Positions 39,901-54,900 of a stretch of DNA of 64,000 nucleotides are shown piece after piece. This DNA is from Agelaius tricolor (Eukaryota > Chordata > Aves > Passeriformes > Icteridae), in NCBI GenBank assembly GCA_023055355.1, contig JALJCS010000010.1, positions 25,435,001 to 25,499,000 on the forward strand, written 5' to 3'. Within the stretch, counting starts at the first letter, position 1. Each line of letters begins with the position of its first letter. Below the pieces are notes generated by a model. The model was not told where the DNA came from. It saw only the letters and a list, made by a program, of their open reading frames with translations, and made no database searches. The position numbers and the translations under genes were made by a program.

Positions 39901-42900
39901 GCTTATCTGGATGTGTTTTATCTGCATTTTTACTTTTATGTGCTCTCTCCACTCCGTTATTCCAGATAATTGAGATTTGACTTTGACAATGCATTAAATT
40001 TTAACCTCCTACTACTGTAGCGCTGAAAACTGTGCAAAATAGAAGCAGTTGGTTGTGATTAGTTGTCAGAATCACAAAGAGTAACAAAAGTTCCAGTAAA
40101 TAATGTCTTTGTGGTTGGAGATGTTTTTTCTGCATTACTCAAACAAATTATGGGGAAAAAAAGAATGATTGAAGGTAGGTGAGACTTCTCTGCAGTGCCC
40201 AGGGACACTGAGGCAAAGGGCTCAAATTGAAACACAGGAAAGTTTGCATAACCATTTAGAGGAAGTGGTGGTTTTTTTACTATGGTTGTGGTTGAATACT
40301 TGAACAAGGTGACCCAAGAGGCTCCATCCTTGGAAATATTCAAACCCAGCTGGAGACAGTGCTGGGCAACCTGCTGAAATTGATCCTGTTTTGAGCAAGG
40401 GAGTTAGACTAGATGATCTCCCAAAGTTCCTTCCAACACAGCAATGCTGTATTTGTAAGGAATAGTTATACTGGAGTTTGAGATACACAGTGGATTTTTA
40501 TTTGGTTTGGGGTTTGGTTTTCTTGATTGTGGTTCAGGTTGTTTTTCCCCCATTCTCATCCAGCTCTGATTTTCTCTAAACAGGAAAGGCTTAATAACAC
40601 CCCTTGCTAATTCTTGTGCAGAAACAGAAAATGTCCACTTTTGAGTTACAAGAACATAATTTTTTGGTTGAGATTACTGCTTCCAAAGAGACTACAAATG
40701 AATCAACTGTGTCAGAAAGAAATTATATATAATAGATCAACCATTAACAGGTCCAAATGATGGGGGGAGGGCACTCTGTTTTTAGATCAGTAACTTTAAA
40801 TGGCAGGAATCAGCACTTATCAAATTCATTCTGTTTTTACCTTTAGTGTCAAAACACGAGTTAATAAGCCCTTTTAAAAAATAAAGACTTCCAGCAGCAA
40901 TGGGAAGTAGTTGGGAGAAAGTGCTCAGTTTTAATGGTTCGTAAGGGGGGCAGTTGCCAATGTTATTGAATTGCCAAATGGCCTCTATTTGTGGGACTCA
41001 ATAGGGTTCACAGAATGGATATTTTTAAAAATGCTTTGCTGGGAGTTGATTTCCAGTTCTGTGTTCAGCAGTGAAACTTTCACTTCACTAGTAATTAATT
41101 TCATCAGCTGGAAAAAGTTATTTTCTGGTGAAGCCTGACCCACAGGGGTACTGAGAGAACACCCAGCAGTAAACCATCCTGAGGATGGTTTTAATGAAGT
41201 GTTTTTGGATGGAGCAAGTGGCTGTACTGCTGCAAGAGGGTGTGCAGTTAGAGATAATCAGCCTCTTTGGTTCTTCACTTACACTTTTTTGTAGGGTTTT
41301 TCTTTAAGGGTTGGAAGAAGGGAATAAAGGTGCCTAATTTGTGTTGCATCTGATAAAGTCCTTAAGGATGCTTTTGGAGCCATTAAAAGGCTGTATGTTG
41401 ATCTAAGGTTTTTGTGGGAGTGGAACCTGGTTCTGATGTAAAACAAAGAGAGTAAAGCAGGAATACTGACATCATTGCTATCTGATGGGTCAACTCCTGG
41501 CCACCATTAAGAAGTAAGTGGTAGGACTTAGCTCAGCAGTAAGAAATCAGACAGGGATCTGACTAAATGAGTTGTGCCCATCCCTGTGTGTTTCATCAGG
41601 AACCCATAAAATGCTGAGAACTAAGCAAACCTGCATTCATTTTACCCACAAAGTTTGTTCAAGATTTTAATTATTCTGTATCCTGGTCTGCTGCTCCTCT
41701 GTGTTTTCACAACAAAAACTGCTTGGTTTCTTCTGTCCAAGTTACACATCAAGGGATATCCAATGACAAGAAGCACTTGGCTGAGAGTCCTTGCCAGGGT
41801 GGGTCACACTGGGCACAGGGGGGGCTCATGGCTTTGAGCTGTTAATGCTGACAGCCAGGAGGGCAGTGTGCTCCTCCCTCCCTGGGACCCAAGCTGTCAT
41901 CAAAAAGCTCTTCTGAAGGAAGCACTTCTGAAGGAAGTGTTTCCTTTTCATCCTTCCTAATTTTGGAGGAAGCTTGGCCAAAGCTCGTTGCACCATATCT
42001 CAGCCTTTGCACAGGCAGTTTTGGGGAGTTAATGCTGTGTTTTGGTTAAGCTGCATTGCTGTAGGAAAACATGGCAAATTCTGTTGGCTGTGAGGCTTCA
42101 GCCTGTGGCTGCTGGGCCTGAGATGAGCAGTCTGGGTCACTGTTGGGTCACTCAGCAGACTTGGGTGACATTGTTCTGTGTGAACTGTGCACAGAGAGGG
42201 AGAACATACACGACAGTTGAATTTATGAGTTCAGATGTGCAGAGCAAAGCAGCAGCACAGATGAATTTAGTGTCCCACGATGGCCTCAGATTGGCTCCCA
42301 CCAAGAGGTTTTCCTGTCACTTGCAAGCACATCTTGTTAAGTTTTGATTAGGAGGCTGTATCAAAGAGCCTGAACAAAATGTGCATGTTTATAAATGAAG
42401 CTTAAGCTATCAAAAAATTATTAAAAACATGCTGAACAGAAAGAATCCCTTTCAAGGCAAAAAACCTTGCAGGAAGGATTTTCTGGTTGTTGACTGAGCG
42501 AGGCAATGTCTGGACCCTCTGATAATGAGGCTGTAAGTCCTGTGTGGGCTGGCACTGCAGAATTTTGATGTTAGCTCTGCCACTAACTGCTTTCCCTCCT
42601 GCATCAGTGGTGCTCTTGTTACAGGTGCATTACCGAGGTGTGTTCCTTTCGGTGTAAATAGTGCTGATGCCACAGAGCCCCTTAACAGGCTGGGTTTGAT
42701 AAAGGATGAATTCATAGAGTGGTCTCTGCAATCAGGCTGGCAGAACTGCTCTTAGCCCCATTGTTTGTGCCGAGGAGATTAATTAGTGCCGAGAGAACGG
42801 TTTGAGCTGCACTTCCCCAGCCTGTGCATAACAAACACAAAGTGCTTGCAGTGGCTGTGGTGGAGTGGTGACAGTAAACTAAAAGTTGTTGGGGTGATCC

Positions 42901-45900
42901 AGCTCCTCTTGTTTTGTAACTCTAAAATGTTACAGCTGCTTGATTTGGTGTGCAGAATATTGCCTGTATATAAACAGCTCCAGCTCGTGAGAAGGGAAGA
43001 GGAGGGAAGTGTGTGCCTTGCTCCGTGGAATTCTCTCCTCACAGACACACAGCTGTGTTGGTGCAGTGTCACTGTGGGCACATTAGGAGATTATGAGCAT
43101 GCCACCCATCCTTATGCACTGTCACGAAACCCATTTCCAATAAGACAAATGCTTTTTTTGGTGATGTGTAACATTGTTTGACAGGAGCTCCTTTTAAGCA
43201 TGAGCACAGCTGAAATTCCAGTGTTCTGCTGACTGTTGCTAACTCAGCAGCATGTCTTCAATTAGTGGTGTCCACTGGCATGTCAAATGGCAAAATTATT
43301 TCATTTGCTCTATGACTGTGTTTGCAGTTAACCAGGGCTGATGCTGGCTTGGTTAACTGCTGCTGCCAGCTTTGTTCAAGCTACACAGACCAGTGGCACA
43401 GTGGAAAATGCAGGTCTGCTGGAACTGGCACAAAGGTATGTTTTGGGTGTAATTGTAGACCTTTATACCCTTTCAGTCCCGAGGTGAGTTGCTGTATAGC
43501 TTTCCAACTCAAAGGATTGCTTGTTACCAAATGTGAGTGCTGGCATGTCATTTGTAATTCACTGCAGTCAGTCATATCCTTGTTTTTTGTAGTGGATGAA
43601 ACAGTCCAGGAGTTTTGTGCTGAGTCTTTCTACTCTCCTCACTTCTGCAATTTGACCTGTTGCAGTTGTTCATATCTCATGGCTGTGGTTTCCCAATAAT
43701 TTAGGTTTTGTGTGTTTTGTCTCATTTGTATACCTCCAAGGTGTTACAAAATAAGAGTTCAGATAGCTTGGGAAAAACTCAACAAAATCTACCAGCAGGC
43801 CGTGAAATTTGGAGTAGTTTACCTGTTGTTAAGAGTAGTCAGACAAGGCTTGGTTGACCTGATGCTTAACTGAAAACCTCATAACATTTTTCAAATCAAA
43901 GGACGTGTCACCTCTTTCAGTTACTGATGTCTTAGAGATATGATTATTCTATGGTGTCAGCTCATGTCATCAAGTGAGCTTTGGGTCCAGATATGCAATA
44001 AAAAGTCCTCCAGTTCTCTACTGGTAAAACAAAATGAATTAACCTTTCAGTTACATCTCCAAATGCCTTTCTCAAATCTGCCTGTGGATTCAATAACTCC
44101 TGTAGCCACACAAATTGCATTGGTTTAAGCAGTATACCCTTTTCCAGCTCTTATCTGTGCAATTACTGTCTGTGGCCTGTCTTTCCTTGATTGACCAAGT
44201 AATATTCTGGTTTTAATTCTAGCTAATCACTTGGAACTCTTGAAGTGGAAACAGGCTTTGCTTGACTCTGTGGTGTACAAGCTCCTGGGCTGGCTTTGAT
44301 AGCTGTGCAGAGCTGCTGCTTGCACTTGCTTAGAATTGCAGTCATTTAAAAGCCAGTAACAGAGGGCACTATCTACCCCTGTTATTTAAACGGTGATGAT
44401 TTCAAGCAGAGATGGGGAATTGGAAAGTCATTCTCTGCTCTGCACTTTGCATGCTGAGGGCTCCATCCTGCCACGTGCTGAGCCCTCTGAGGCCCTTATG
44501 GTTTCACAGCTGAACAAATGGAGTCAGCACCTTGCAGCCTGGCTCCCTGTCAGGCAGGATTGTGAACCCTGAGAGTCACTTAACCTCTTCCTGACTCTGT
44601 TTAACCTTGGATGTAATGACAGAGGGGGATAATCACGTCTGTCTCTCTTAGGAGCAATTTGAAGGGTAATTAATTGATATTAGTTAAAGCATTTGAGATC
44701 ACCCGTTGAGAGGTACTAAAGGAAGCCGGGGGCTGAGGGGGGAGCAGAGCCCTTTCTCGTGCTGAGGGTAGAGCACAGACAGCACAAATGCCACGGCCTC
44801 ACAAATCACTGGGCTTTCAGATCTCCTCTAAGGAGTTGGCCAGGACTTTGTTATGAAAGTACTGACAGTTTATGTTAGTGTATTTAATATGAAAGCAGTC
44901 TACATTGAAATGTGTGCATGTTTAAACTCTCTCCTTTAAAAAACCCTCATGTAAAATATATGCACACCACTTTGTGACTTTATTTATCAGGATTTGATTA
45001 CGTATGAGATGCTAAAAGCACGCACAACATGGGAAGGGTTATAAATCATTACATGTTACTGATGGGCAGAAGGTATAAGGTAGTGCTTTCTGCAGGCAAA
45101 ATGCCCAGTCAGTGCTGCTGTAGTATTCTAGTTGGGATGCTCAGGTTAGGTTGGCAGGGGCTGTCGTCCTTGCCTGACCCACGGGCAGTGCTGGCTCCTG
45201 CAGCTCCGGCCGCTCGGAGATGGTGCCACGAGCACGGGCAGACCATGTCACTGCTGAGCATCTCAGCTCAGCGATGCAAGTCAAGGACAGCTGTCTTCTG
45301 ATCAGCTCGAGAGCCACTGTGTGAAAGCATCTCTTTTACAAAACCATTTCCTTTCAGATTAAAAATCACTAGTGATAGGGAATGTGAATTTCCATCTAAA
45401 TTTGACTGGCTTCAGCACGCAACCAGCTCTGGAGCTTACTCAGTCCTTGGCACCCAGCTTGAATAGCTCGTTATAATGAAATTTAGAGACTGACTTTTCT
45501 CGATTTCTATCATTTCTTAATCTTTGGGTTTAAGCTGTTGACACACTGAGCTTCCTGAGTCCCTTTGCCATGAAACACGTTTTTCAGTTCTGTTGGTTTT
45601 TTTACGGGTCTTCTGAACTCCCTCCAGTTTGAACTCATTGATTTGTGGGCCCAGAACTGCAAACAGCCCTTCAGAGGTGCCAGGCATAGAGGCCCTCTCC
45701 ACATCTGCTTACTATTTTAACTTATATATTCAGTGAAGTTCGTTTTGACAACTCCATCATTTTCTTTCAAAGCTATATTGCTAGCATTGTTTGGATTTTT
45801 TTGCTTCTAATACATTTAAAGCCCCTTATATACTTAAAACATCATTATTACCTCTGCTGACTGTAGGTACTGCTTTGATGTCCATTTGCTTGCTTTATCT

Positions 45901-48900
45901 ATTTTGTACAAATTGTTAGCTTTTGATTTATATTCATTAAAAAGCAGCTTCACCTTTCTTCTATGTGCTATGCTAATACAGCTTCCTCTCTTCTAAGGAA
46001 ACTGAATTAACCTTGTATGTTCAGCTGTAGAGAGGTTATATTATATCACTGGGCTTTGTAATTTCAAATTAAACAAAGCATGAAGTAACTTAACCTAAAG
46101 GATGTTTTTTCATATTTAAACAAGTAGAAACCTGTGTTTTTGGAAAGAGGACTTGATTCCTTTAGGCAGTTCTGAAAATTTGCCACAATTTTATTTTAAA
46201 TGTAATGAGGTGACTGTTGTACAACAGGGTGCATCTGTTTCATGCACTACTCTCGAGACATCTTTAGAATTGCCATCTGGTCCTAATACCTTTGTGCACT
46301 GAAGTTTTAAGAATCTCTTTAAGTTTTACTTTTGACTCACTATCATCTCTAAGCAATTCATTGGTTAAAAAAAGAAGCTCTGTTCAATGAAAAATTCTCC
46401 ATTTGAACACGATAAAGACATGTAGGTTATTCATTAGGTTGTTCCACTGCTTTGAAACCCTCTTTGCATCCCTTCTGCATCCCAAGGGACCCTGCAATTA
46501 TGGAAAATGTTTTCACAGGTATTATTATGTCTGAAAAATTATCAAATTGCTACCACATCATATCAATTTTGTGTCATTCTTACTGTCCCTGAAAAATGGG
46601 TTTATAATATTTTTTCCTTAGTCTTCTTTTTATTTAAAGCCCAAAAAATCAGTTCTCAAGATGATGTGAGCACATAGTTAAGTTTTTCTATTACCCCATG
46701 TGCTATCTTTGTTTTGCATCATGCAACAAATGTGTTGTGGCATCATTTTGGAAATCACATCCAGCTCAACCCTGCAGTTCTTTACTTCTTCACAGTCCTC
46801 AAAGCAGTGTTTCCACAAGAATGAAGTTCCAGCCCCTTTCTGTGCCCAAACCAGTGGTGGCTCCTTGGGTCTTACCTCAAAGATACCCTGAGAAGGTGCT
46901 GTACCTTGAGGCTATTCCTGCTATCAGTAAATCCAGTCTGTGGAAAACAAGCTGGGTTATATATTTTCCATCACTTCATTTCCCTGAACACCCAGTAGCT
47001 TTCCTTTAAATGCCTCTCTAATTAGAGGAGATTTAATCTGACTCCCTCTCCCCTCAGTGATAATGGCTCTGAGTGAAGCCTGCTTGCTTGCTTGCTTGCT
47101 TGATTTCCCTTGTCTGCTGTTCATCAGCTATTCCTCTTGAATTTTTCCCACAGAAACCATATTTCTCATGTACTGGCTCAGTTGAGAACTACTTGGTTTT
47201 CAAGGTGAGGAATGTGATGGTGCCTGCTGTGACTGTACCACATCTCCTACCAACTTTACAACATGCATGGTGGAGAAAAACCTTGTAGAAAATACTGGGT
47301 TTGTGTACATTTTAAAATTTGTAGTACAAGGGCAAAGAGAACTTCAGAACTCCTCAGCTGCAGCTGTTTGGGACCTGTGATTTAAGCAGGCAGCCCCTGT
47401 GCCCCAGCAGGTCAGGGGGAGCAGATGCCACCAGGGACTGTATGGGGAGTCCTCCACAGAGCCAAATTCTGAGCACAGAGCTGAGTGCCTGACTAGAGGT
47501 CTATTGAAGCTGTATTGTTTGCTGATTGTGAACAGGGAATGGCCTCAGCACATGCTACTGCACGTGCCTGAGATGTCAAGTTCTCTTGTTTTCCTACCAG
47601 GTGATGCAACTGTGTTTCTGCAGTAGGAAATGGAGTTATCTTGAGATGTGCAGGAATGATTAGAGGTTTTCAGTGCCAGTACTGGGATCCTGTGGAAAGG
47701 TTGGATATTTCAGGAGCAGGTTTTTTCACATTTCTCAAGTCAGGCACAGGAAATTACTGTTAAGTTCACATCTGCTCTTAACCCTGTTGAGATCAAATTT
47801 GACACTGTTGTAAAAATGAAAAAAGAAAATTGTTAAAGCAAAGCCCTGCATCTGTGTTAGAGGGCTCTGCTCCCAGAAGTGCTGCTTTTCAATGCTGCTC
47901 AGTTAAAAAGTCTACTTCTTGTCCTTGCAGGAAGTCCGTGTGCTTACCATGGGATCCAAATTATTAAACTAAAATGAATTTTCCAATTTGTTTAGTCCAT
48001 AGTGACTGAGAAGGGGCAGGACCTTTTGGTTCTTGACACCTTATCCACACCTTCGTATGCCACCAATTTAATCTCTTTCCATTGCAGCCCATCTGAAAAT
48101 TCCTTTGTAAGGAGGCTGCACACTTCCTATCCTCATGTACTGTGCTCAGTACATTTCCTTTCCTTGCACTTTCGAATCTAGAAGATAGTGTTAACACTTA
48201 AAATAAACGTGTGATAGTGGGTGTGAAGAGGGAATGGGGAGAACAAGTTTTCCGTCTGTCAAAATGAAGACATCAACCTCTGCTTTTATTTTTTTTGGCA
48301 TGTGTGCTTTAAATAGAATGACTGGGTTGGGTGACTTCCAAATGTTTGCTGCATTTGGCAATCCTTCTAAGTTGTAACAGATGAAGTTCTGCTGTTCCAT
48401 ATGATGTGCTCCTTCCCCCTTTTTTAGTGACTCCTTGAAACTCCTTGGGAATTCAGTGTAGCATTCACATCTGTTCTGTGGATGGATGTCCAAGGCTAAC
48501 AAAATGCCTACTGGACTTGGAGGCAGCTCTGCCAAAAGCCATATGGTTGTGTTTTAGTTCTGTGAGCACAGTGCAGTAAAGAAAGGAGGTTGGGCCAAGG
48601 GAGAAGTGAAGGGAGGAGGGATGGAGCTTCAGATGGGTAAATGAAGGTAACTTCTCATGATTTGGTATTGGATTTGGTATTTTTGTGTGGAAGAATATGC
48701 TTGTTATTTGTGTTCCCATTTTCATGTGGAATGTGGCTCATGAAGAGCTCTTGCCTGCTACAACTTCTCTAGGGGCTTTGAGAGAGGCCTTACTGTCCTG
48801 AAATATCTTTTATTGAGGGTTTACAAGATGTTCTTGGGTGAAACCTAAATTTCAAGCTCAAGATCACAAGCAAAAAAGGGAACCTGAAAGGTTTAAGTTT

Positions 48901-51900
48901 TTAAGAGCCTTTATGTTTTAGTGTAACAGTTGGAAGTGCTTTCCAGAAAAACTGCAGCATGTAGTTAAGAACAAGTGTTCCTGTTTTAGAGGTGCCTGAT
49001 TTTTATCCATTTTTTGTTTCTGAAATTCTTCTTAGATGTCGTCACCAGTTCTGATTTATTTGTGTAGAGCAGTGTTAACAAGGCAACCGAGGCAGTCCCC
49101 CCACAGTACAGGAAATTAACCAAGATTCGTTAAGATGCAGGCTTGACCTGCAGGCTCTTCAGTATCAGGCAGACAGGCCAGGCAAGTGCTAAGAGAGAAA
49201 ATGGGTCACCAAAGTGGGCTGATGGACGTGGGAGCAGCCTGAAACACTAGCCTCCTCCTCCTCTTTCTTCTCTTCTTCCTCCTCCTCCTTTTCTTTCATG
49301 ACCATTTTCTTCCAGGCAAGTGCTGAACAACTCAACAAGGTTAATAGTTTGCAAGCTGTAGAACACTGTGCTGTCTCCCACTGAAACACAGCTGCCATCG
49401 TGCTGCATAAAGAGTTTCAAGCCATTAAGATGGATTTACAGAAGTGCCTCAGTTTCCCAGGAAACATCCCCTTGACTTTCTGGTATTCTTAGCTACTGCA
49501 CAGACTCTCAGTGTATTTACACAGGTGTGTCACTGCAGTGCTTTCAGAATCCTATTCTGAAGAAAGAAATGCTCTAGAATTCAAAGCAGTGCATGTAAGC
49601 AGTGAAGTTATGTTTTGGTGAAGTGGAAGGGGTATTCAGCCTTTCCTTTGTGGAAAGGAGTGTGCATTGTATATGCATAGATACTATTTTCCTTGTGAAA
49701 GAGATAGTATTTTTCAGCTGAAAGAGTGAGCATAGCTTAGGAGGGTGGCTGCAAGTCTCCTAAGAGGGCATTTGTTCACTCCTGATTTTAAAGTAACACA
49801 GACACTTGTTCATCATGTAAAATACTGGTGAACAACAGTAGCATAAGCTGTAATTGCTGCTTCTGAGCAACTCATTTGGGACTTTTCTGTTCCTACCCAG
49901 AAATAATAGTGAGATGGACTCCTTTGCCAGCATTACACAGGCTTGACTGAAGTGTGTCCATTCCTCTCTTAATGTGCATCTAAGCAAAAAATAGTGTCTT
50001 GAGTCTTTGCTTGGGATCAACCTTTGTGCTGGGTTTGAAAAAAGGTAATTTGTTACATATATGCAGGTACTTTCCTTTTCAAAGGCTTACTTAGTATAGT
50101 AATGATGTTTTGAGAGGAGTTTAGATTATTCATAGACAAAAATTTGTAGACATTGCTTCTGAATTGAGAGCACTCATATCTGAACCTTGAATCAAGAGAG
50201 CAGTTCTAATTTCCCTTCCGTGACTTCTGAAATGTTTGAGTCAAATCAGTGTGTATTTAAGCAAGGGATTAGCTGGCCTTTTGTTCAGTGCTGCAGTGGT
50301 ACAAAGAAGTATCAGCCCATCTCCCATACAAAGCTCTGGGGTTCCTGTGTGCAATGTCTGTAAAACTCTTCAGGGGTTGCCCAGCTGTGGTGAACAGCAG
50401 GAAAGTCTCCAGGAAAGCCAGCAGCAGCCACCCTAACCTGAGACTGGACATCTGCTCTCCATCCATGAAAGATGTCTGGCCTATTGCACTTGCTTCTCTT
50501 CCCCTCCCTTATGTTCCCAATGGCTTGGCTTTAACACAGGCCATTTCCAAATACTTATAAATGCTCCCAGCAATTTCCTTTCCAGCTTCCAGCTTCCTGT
50601 TCCCAGCTGTGCTGTCTTTATTCCCATGCCCAAATCTAGCTGGTATCTGTGGCAACAGCAGTAAAAACCTACCTGGCAATACCAGGAGGTACAGAGCAGG
50701 GCAATGGTGTGTCTGTGGCTGGTGCTCTGGAAGTGCCCTTAGGGGGCTGGTGATGGAGAAAAGGCCCCTATTATGGGATGTTGCATATCTGTAAACATAC
50801 ACCTAAACTCCATGAAGTCACAGGGATCTTAAACATGTGTTTACTTTTGTGTAGCTGACACACATTTTGTCCTGCTCATTCCAGAACTGGAGAGCTCCTG
50901 TTTAGAGCGATTTTTAATTCAAATTTTCCACTGACTCACCTTGTGTCTTGAGTTTGTCCCAGTATCTTTCCTACAACTAAAGTTTATGATGTCTTTTTCT
51001 TCCTTTGTCAAACAGGGTGTCCTCACTGTAAAAATGCCATTCCACATTTCACAACTGCTGCTGAAGTCTTCAAAGAAGATCGCAAGGTAACTTGCTGTTA
51101 ATTTTTTCTGTGATATTTAAGAATATTTTCCGTATTTTGTACTTTATAGGCTTTGCTTATTGATAAGGTAATAGGTTTGTAGATAAAATTGCTGTTACAC
51201 TAAAAGAAATGTATCTGTATCACAGGGGTTTTATCTTTTATGGTCAAATTGAGTTATACTTCCAACCTGTTCTGTTTTCCCTAATTTGCTGTCTTTTATG
51301 TTGAAGTCTTTGTATGAAACACAATTCTTTCTCATTGGGGGATTAAATAAATATAATTCGTATAATCTCCATTCCCCTTCAACTTTTATCAGCTGTTGGG
51401 GTGCATGTAGAGAAACCACAAGTTGTGTGATTGTCCTGAGGCTCTCAATCACATAACTAACTAATCCTTGCTTCCTTGCTTGCATTTTACAAAATAAAAT
51501 GTATTTCTGTAAATTGGCTGACTTGAGCCCAGGATGCTCTTCTACGACCTTGATGCTTCAGCCTTGAAAATGCATTCAATGGCTGAATCACACTGGGTAA
51601 TTTCCTTGCATCAGCTGAACCACTTTTTCACTGAGCACATGGAGATCTAGGATCTAAAAAAACCCAAAAAAACACTTGAGCCCCTGGATTTAACCATATA
51701 ACTAGCTAGGAACCTGTTTGATATCTTTCAATATTTCATTCCAATCTCTGAATTCGTTCCACCTACACAATTGCTTTGTGTTTAGGTGTGGCAAGAAAAA
51801 GATTTGGTAATTTAATATAGGAATTGCCCTCTATACCTTCCTCAGGACGGGAAACAGAGAGGGACATGCTGAGCTCTTCTCCCTGGAATCCAGTGATAGG

Positions 51901-54900
51901 ACATGGGGGAATAATTCAAAGCTGTGTCAGGGGAGGTTCTGACTGTACAGTAGGAGACACTTCTTCACCAAGAAGGTGAACAGTCCCCTGGAACAAGCTT
52001 CCTTAGAGAGCTGATCAGTGCCCTGAGCCTGTCAGTGTTTAAGGGACATTTGGACAACATCTTAACAACTTAACAGTTGTACTCCATAACAGAAGAATTT
52101 TTGTAATTTTTTTCTTTTCCTCTCATCTGTTCTGTAACTCACAGAGAATGCATCAGATTGACAAGAAACAAATCATTCTTGTATCACTGACTGCATAAAT
52201 TAGTCCATCACTTCTGCCCTCTGGCACACACAAGATTCATAGGCATGCAGCTTTTAGTTCTCCTACTGCTGTAAATTAGTTTGCTCAGATGCCTTTTGGT
52301 TACTTCTTTGTTTCCAAGATCTCTGAGAAAGTATCCTTGTTTTCCCACTTTTCTGGTAGTTCCAAACGAAGCCTCTCTTTCCTAAACTCATTAAAATTTC
52401 AGTCAGAGGAGCTGAAACAAATGTACCAAACAATGTGGAACTTGCTTATTAGAGCCCCAGGATGTATTAACAAGCAATCAGAATAATTCCACAGTTAGTT
52501 GTAGAGGGTGGTGGTGGGAAGTGCAGGCCTGGGAAGCTTTTCCTTCAGAGTGCAGGTTATGAAAGGACTCCAGGAGCAGAGCAGTGATTGACGGTTGCAA
52601 CTCTTGACTTCAGTTTAAGGCTGGAGTGGGGAGATATAAAATGTAATGAGTTGGAACAGGAGAGCCAGTAGGGAATATTAAGGCTGGTACACTTTTAAAG
52701 AGGTGTGTGCAGTTAGGGAGAATGGTGTTATTCCACCCCAGTGACTTACGAAAGTGCCAGGGATTGATTATGTTGGGAGCCCCTGTTTAATTGTGTACAG
52801 CTATAACCTGCCAAGGTGCTTCCTGCTGCCAGTTTGTGCCATTGTGGAAAAGAAAACAAACCTGTTTTAGACTTTAGAAGGGCACATCATTGCTGTTCCC
52901 ACAAGCAGCACAGGCCATATTTCCATGTTTCAAACTGGACTGTGCCTTCAAACTAATTTGTATTTCTGTAGGGTTTCAAACTGGTAAAATCACTGCTTAA
53001 GAGAAAGGAAGTATTTATTCTTTCAAAAACAGGGCAAGATTACTAATTTTCATTTTAAGTAGCAGATTCTTTTCACTACTTCATTTCTATAGTGTCCTTT
53101 TTTTTCCCCCCTGGAGAAAGTTTTTCACTTAACAGTATTTTTGCATATATCTTCTTCTTAAAAGAAGGGTCTTTTAATTAAACATTTAATCCTGCAGAAG
53201 ACAAAGAACAATCAAAAACATTCCAGTCTTGAATTGGTTATAGATAGTATCTTAAAAGGTGTCCTTTGGGAGACTTTGAGTCTTTACATTGGAATTTTGA
53301 AGATGAGCAGAGCTTGAAGCTGTTAAGTACGTGTCTCTTGGTTTTGGCGCTGAAGCCCCTCTCCCCCGGGGCTGTGTGTAATGCTCTGTACTTTTTCATC
53401 ATCTGCACTGCTGGAGTTGGAGTTTAAAAATGCACTGCTTGGAACATTGGCCCCAAATGTCAGCTCTCATTGGCCACATCACTGCTGGTGGTTTTAGCCA
53501 GAATCCCCAGCCTGCTCGCTGGCCTGGGGCAATCCTGTGGCTGCTTCAAAACATGGCTCAAGCTGAGACCCACAAACCAGAGCCTTCAGTCTTTCCATCT
53601 TCCTGGATAAATTCAGTGCCAGTAGGGCCAGATCAGTGGAGAGGCTACTCCAGTGGCAGTGAGCATATTGTTTCAGTTATTTAAAAGGAAAAAAAGGTGG
53701 GAAAAAAAAAAGCCATCTGGAGCATTCTTAGCTTGGGGCGCTGTGGCCGTAGCATGCAGCTGCCAGGGAAAAGCCCATGGCCAGTGCCCCACAGCTCAAG
53801 TTCTGGCAGTGACCAGTGAACATCAGAAAATGCAAATGTGAGGGTTGTCACTTAGCTGAACAGATTGAAGAGCAGAAAGGCATGTTCAGTAACTGCTCCA
53901 CAGTCTCTCTTGAAAACTAAATCTTTAAAAAAATCTGCATTCTGCCTTTTGGCTGATCCCAAAGCTCAGCTCGAAGGAACTGATTTGTGGTGTTCCAGTT
54001 TGGATTTGCTGAAGGAAAGCTCTTGACTCTTCAAGGCCTCTCAGTAACAAATCTCTGGCAGTCCTGCAAAGGAGCTGCTTTTTGACCAATCTTCCCATTT
54101 TCACAGGAGACTGTTCCTGTACAAATGCATTGACCCAAATCCCAGCACCACAGCTGGGTTCCAGTGAGTTCCCACAGAAACAGCTGTGGCAGCAATTGCT
54201 GGAAAGGGTGCAGCAAATGGGGTGAGCTGGGTGTTAGTGGGTCAGTCAGCACTGAAACTGGTGGGTCCCCAATGTGTATTGTGAATCACAGTTTAAAATT
54301 ATTATACCAACCAAATGACTGTACAGAGTTATCCAAATGAGATAATATTTTAGTTTGGCAAGGAATTTGATCCCTGTTTGCTTAAAAAGCCTGTGCTGAA
54401 TTTCTTTTTAATTAGACTCATTAAATATGGTGATGTTAGCACTGTACATCATGTTGTACTAATGGATGTCCCCTTTGCAAATAGGCCTGCTTTGAGAGCA
54501 GCTGATGAACTGCACCTCCTGTAATGATGCCATGCCACACCAGGGCAGCTCATAATGAATCTCCCATTTGCAAGGCCTTTCACTTTGAGAGCAGTAGCTG
54601 AATTGCAGCAAGCTTTAGCAGACCAGTCCCTAACTGCTGTTAGGATCCAGAACAGGTGATATAAAAAGAAACCTATGGAGCAATCATAGGGAAGAATGCA
54701 CATCTGTCTTACTTACAGGTGCTTTCAAGATATTTGGCAACAACAGACTTTTTTACTAGTAAACAGGTAATTGTCATCTGAAATTGATTCTACTTTTAAA
54801 ATGTTGTTTGGAAGCATTTATTTCCATGCTGCAACTTTGTTTTTACTTTTTTTAAGCTTATCAAATATCGTTCCTCTCTCAAATCAATATTCAGTTAGCT

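Larger units (their letters stand above)
36296..51015 (+). other. PDIA5: PDIA5 intron e9-e10 (14720 bp)
   Basis: Phase 1, donor GTGAGT and acceptor AACAG. Holds a CR1 fragment (40195), a short duplication (41911), a possible regulatory patch (42725), a MIR-like SINE relic (44555), a CpG-richer patch (about 45178-45275), an ancient CR1-like relic (45590), a TTGC repeat (47082) and a pyrimidine tract (49251). Antisense open frames of up to 166 codons (38878-39378) have no family motifs. Confidence 0.85.

Noticed and set aside
42786..43181. 131-codon open frame on the plus strand
   Set aside because: No domain or splice context and no start context of note; treated as chance.
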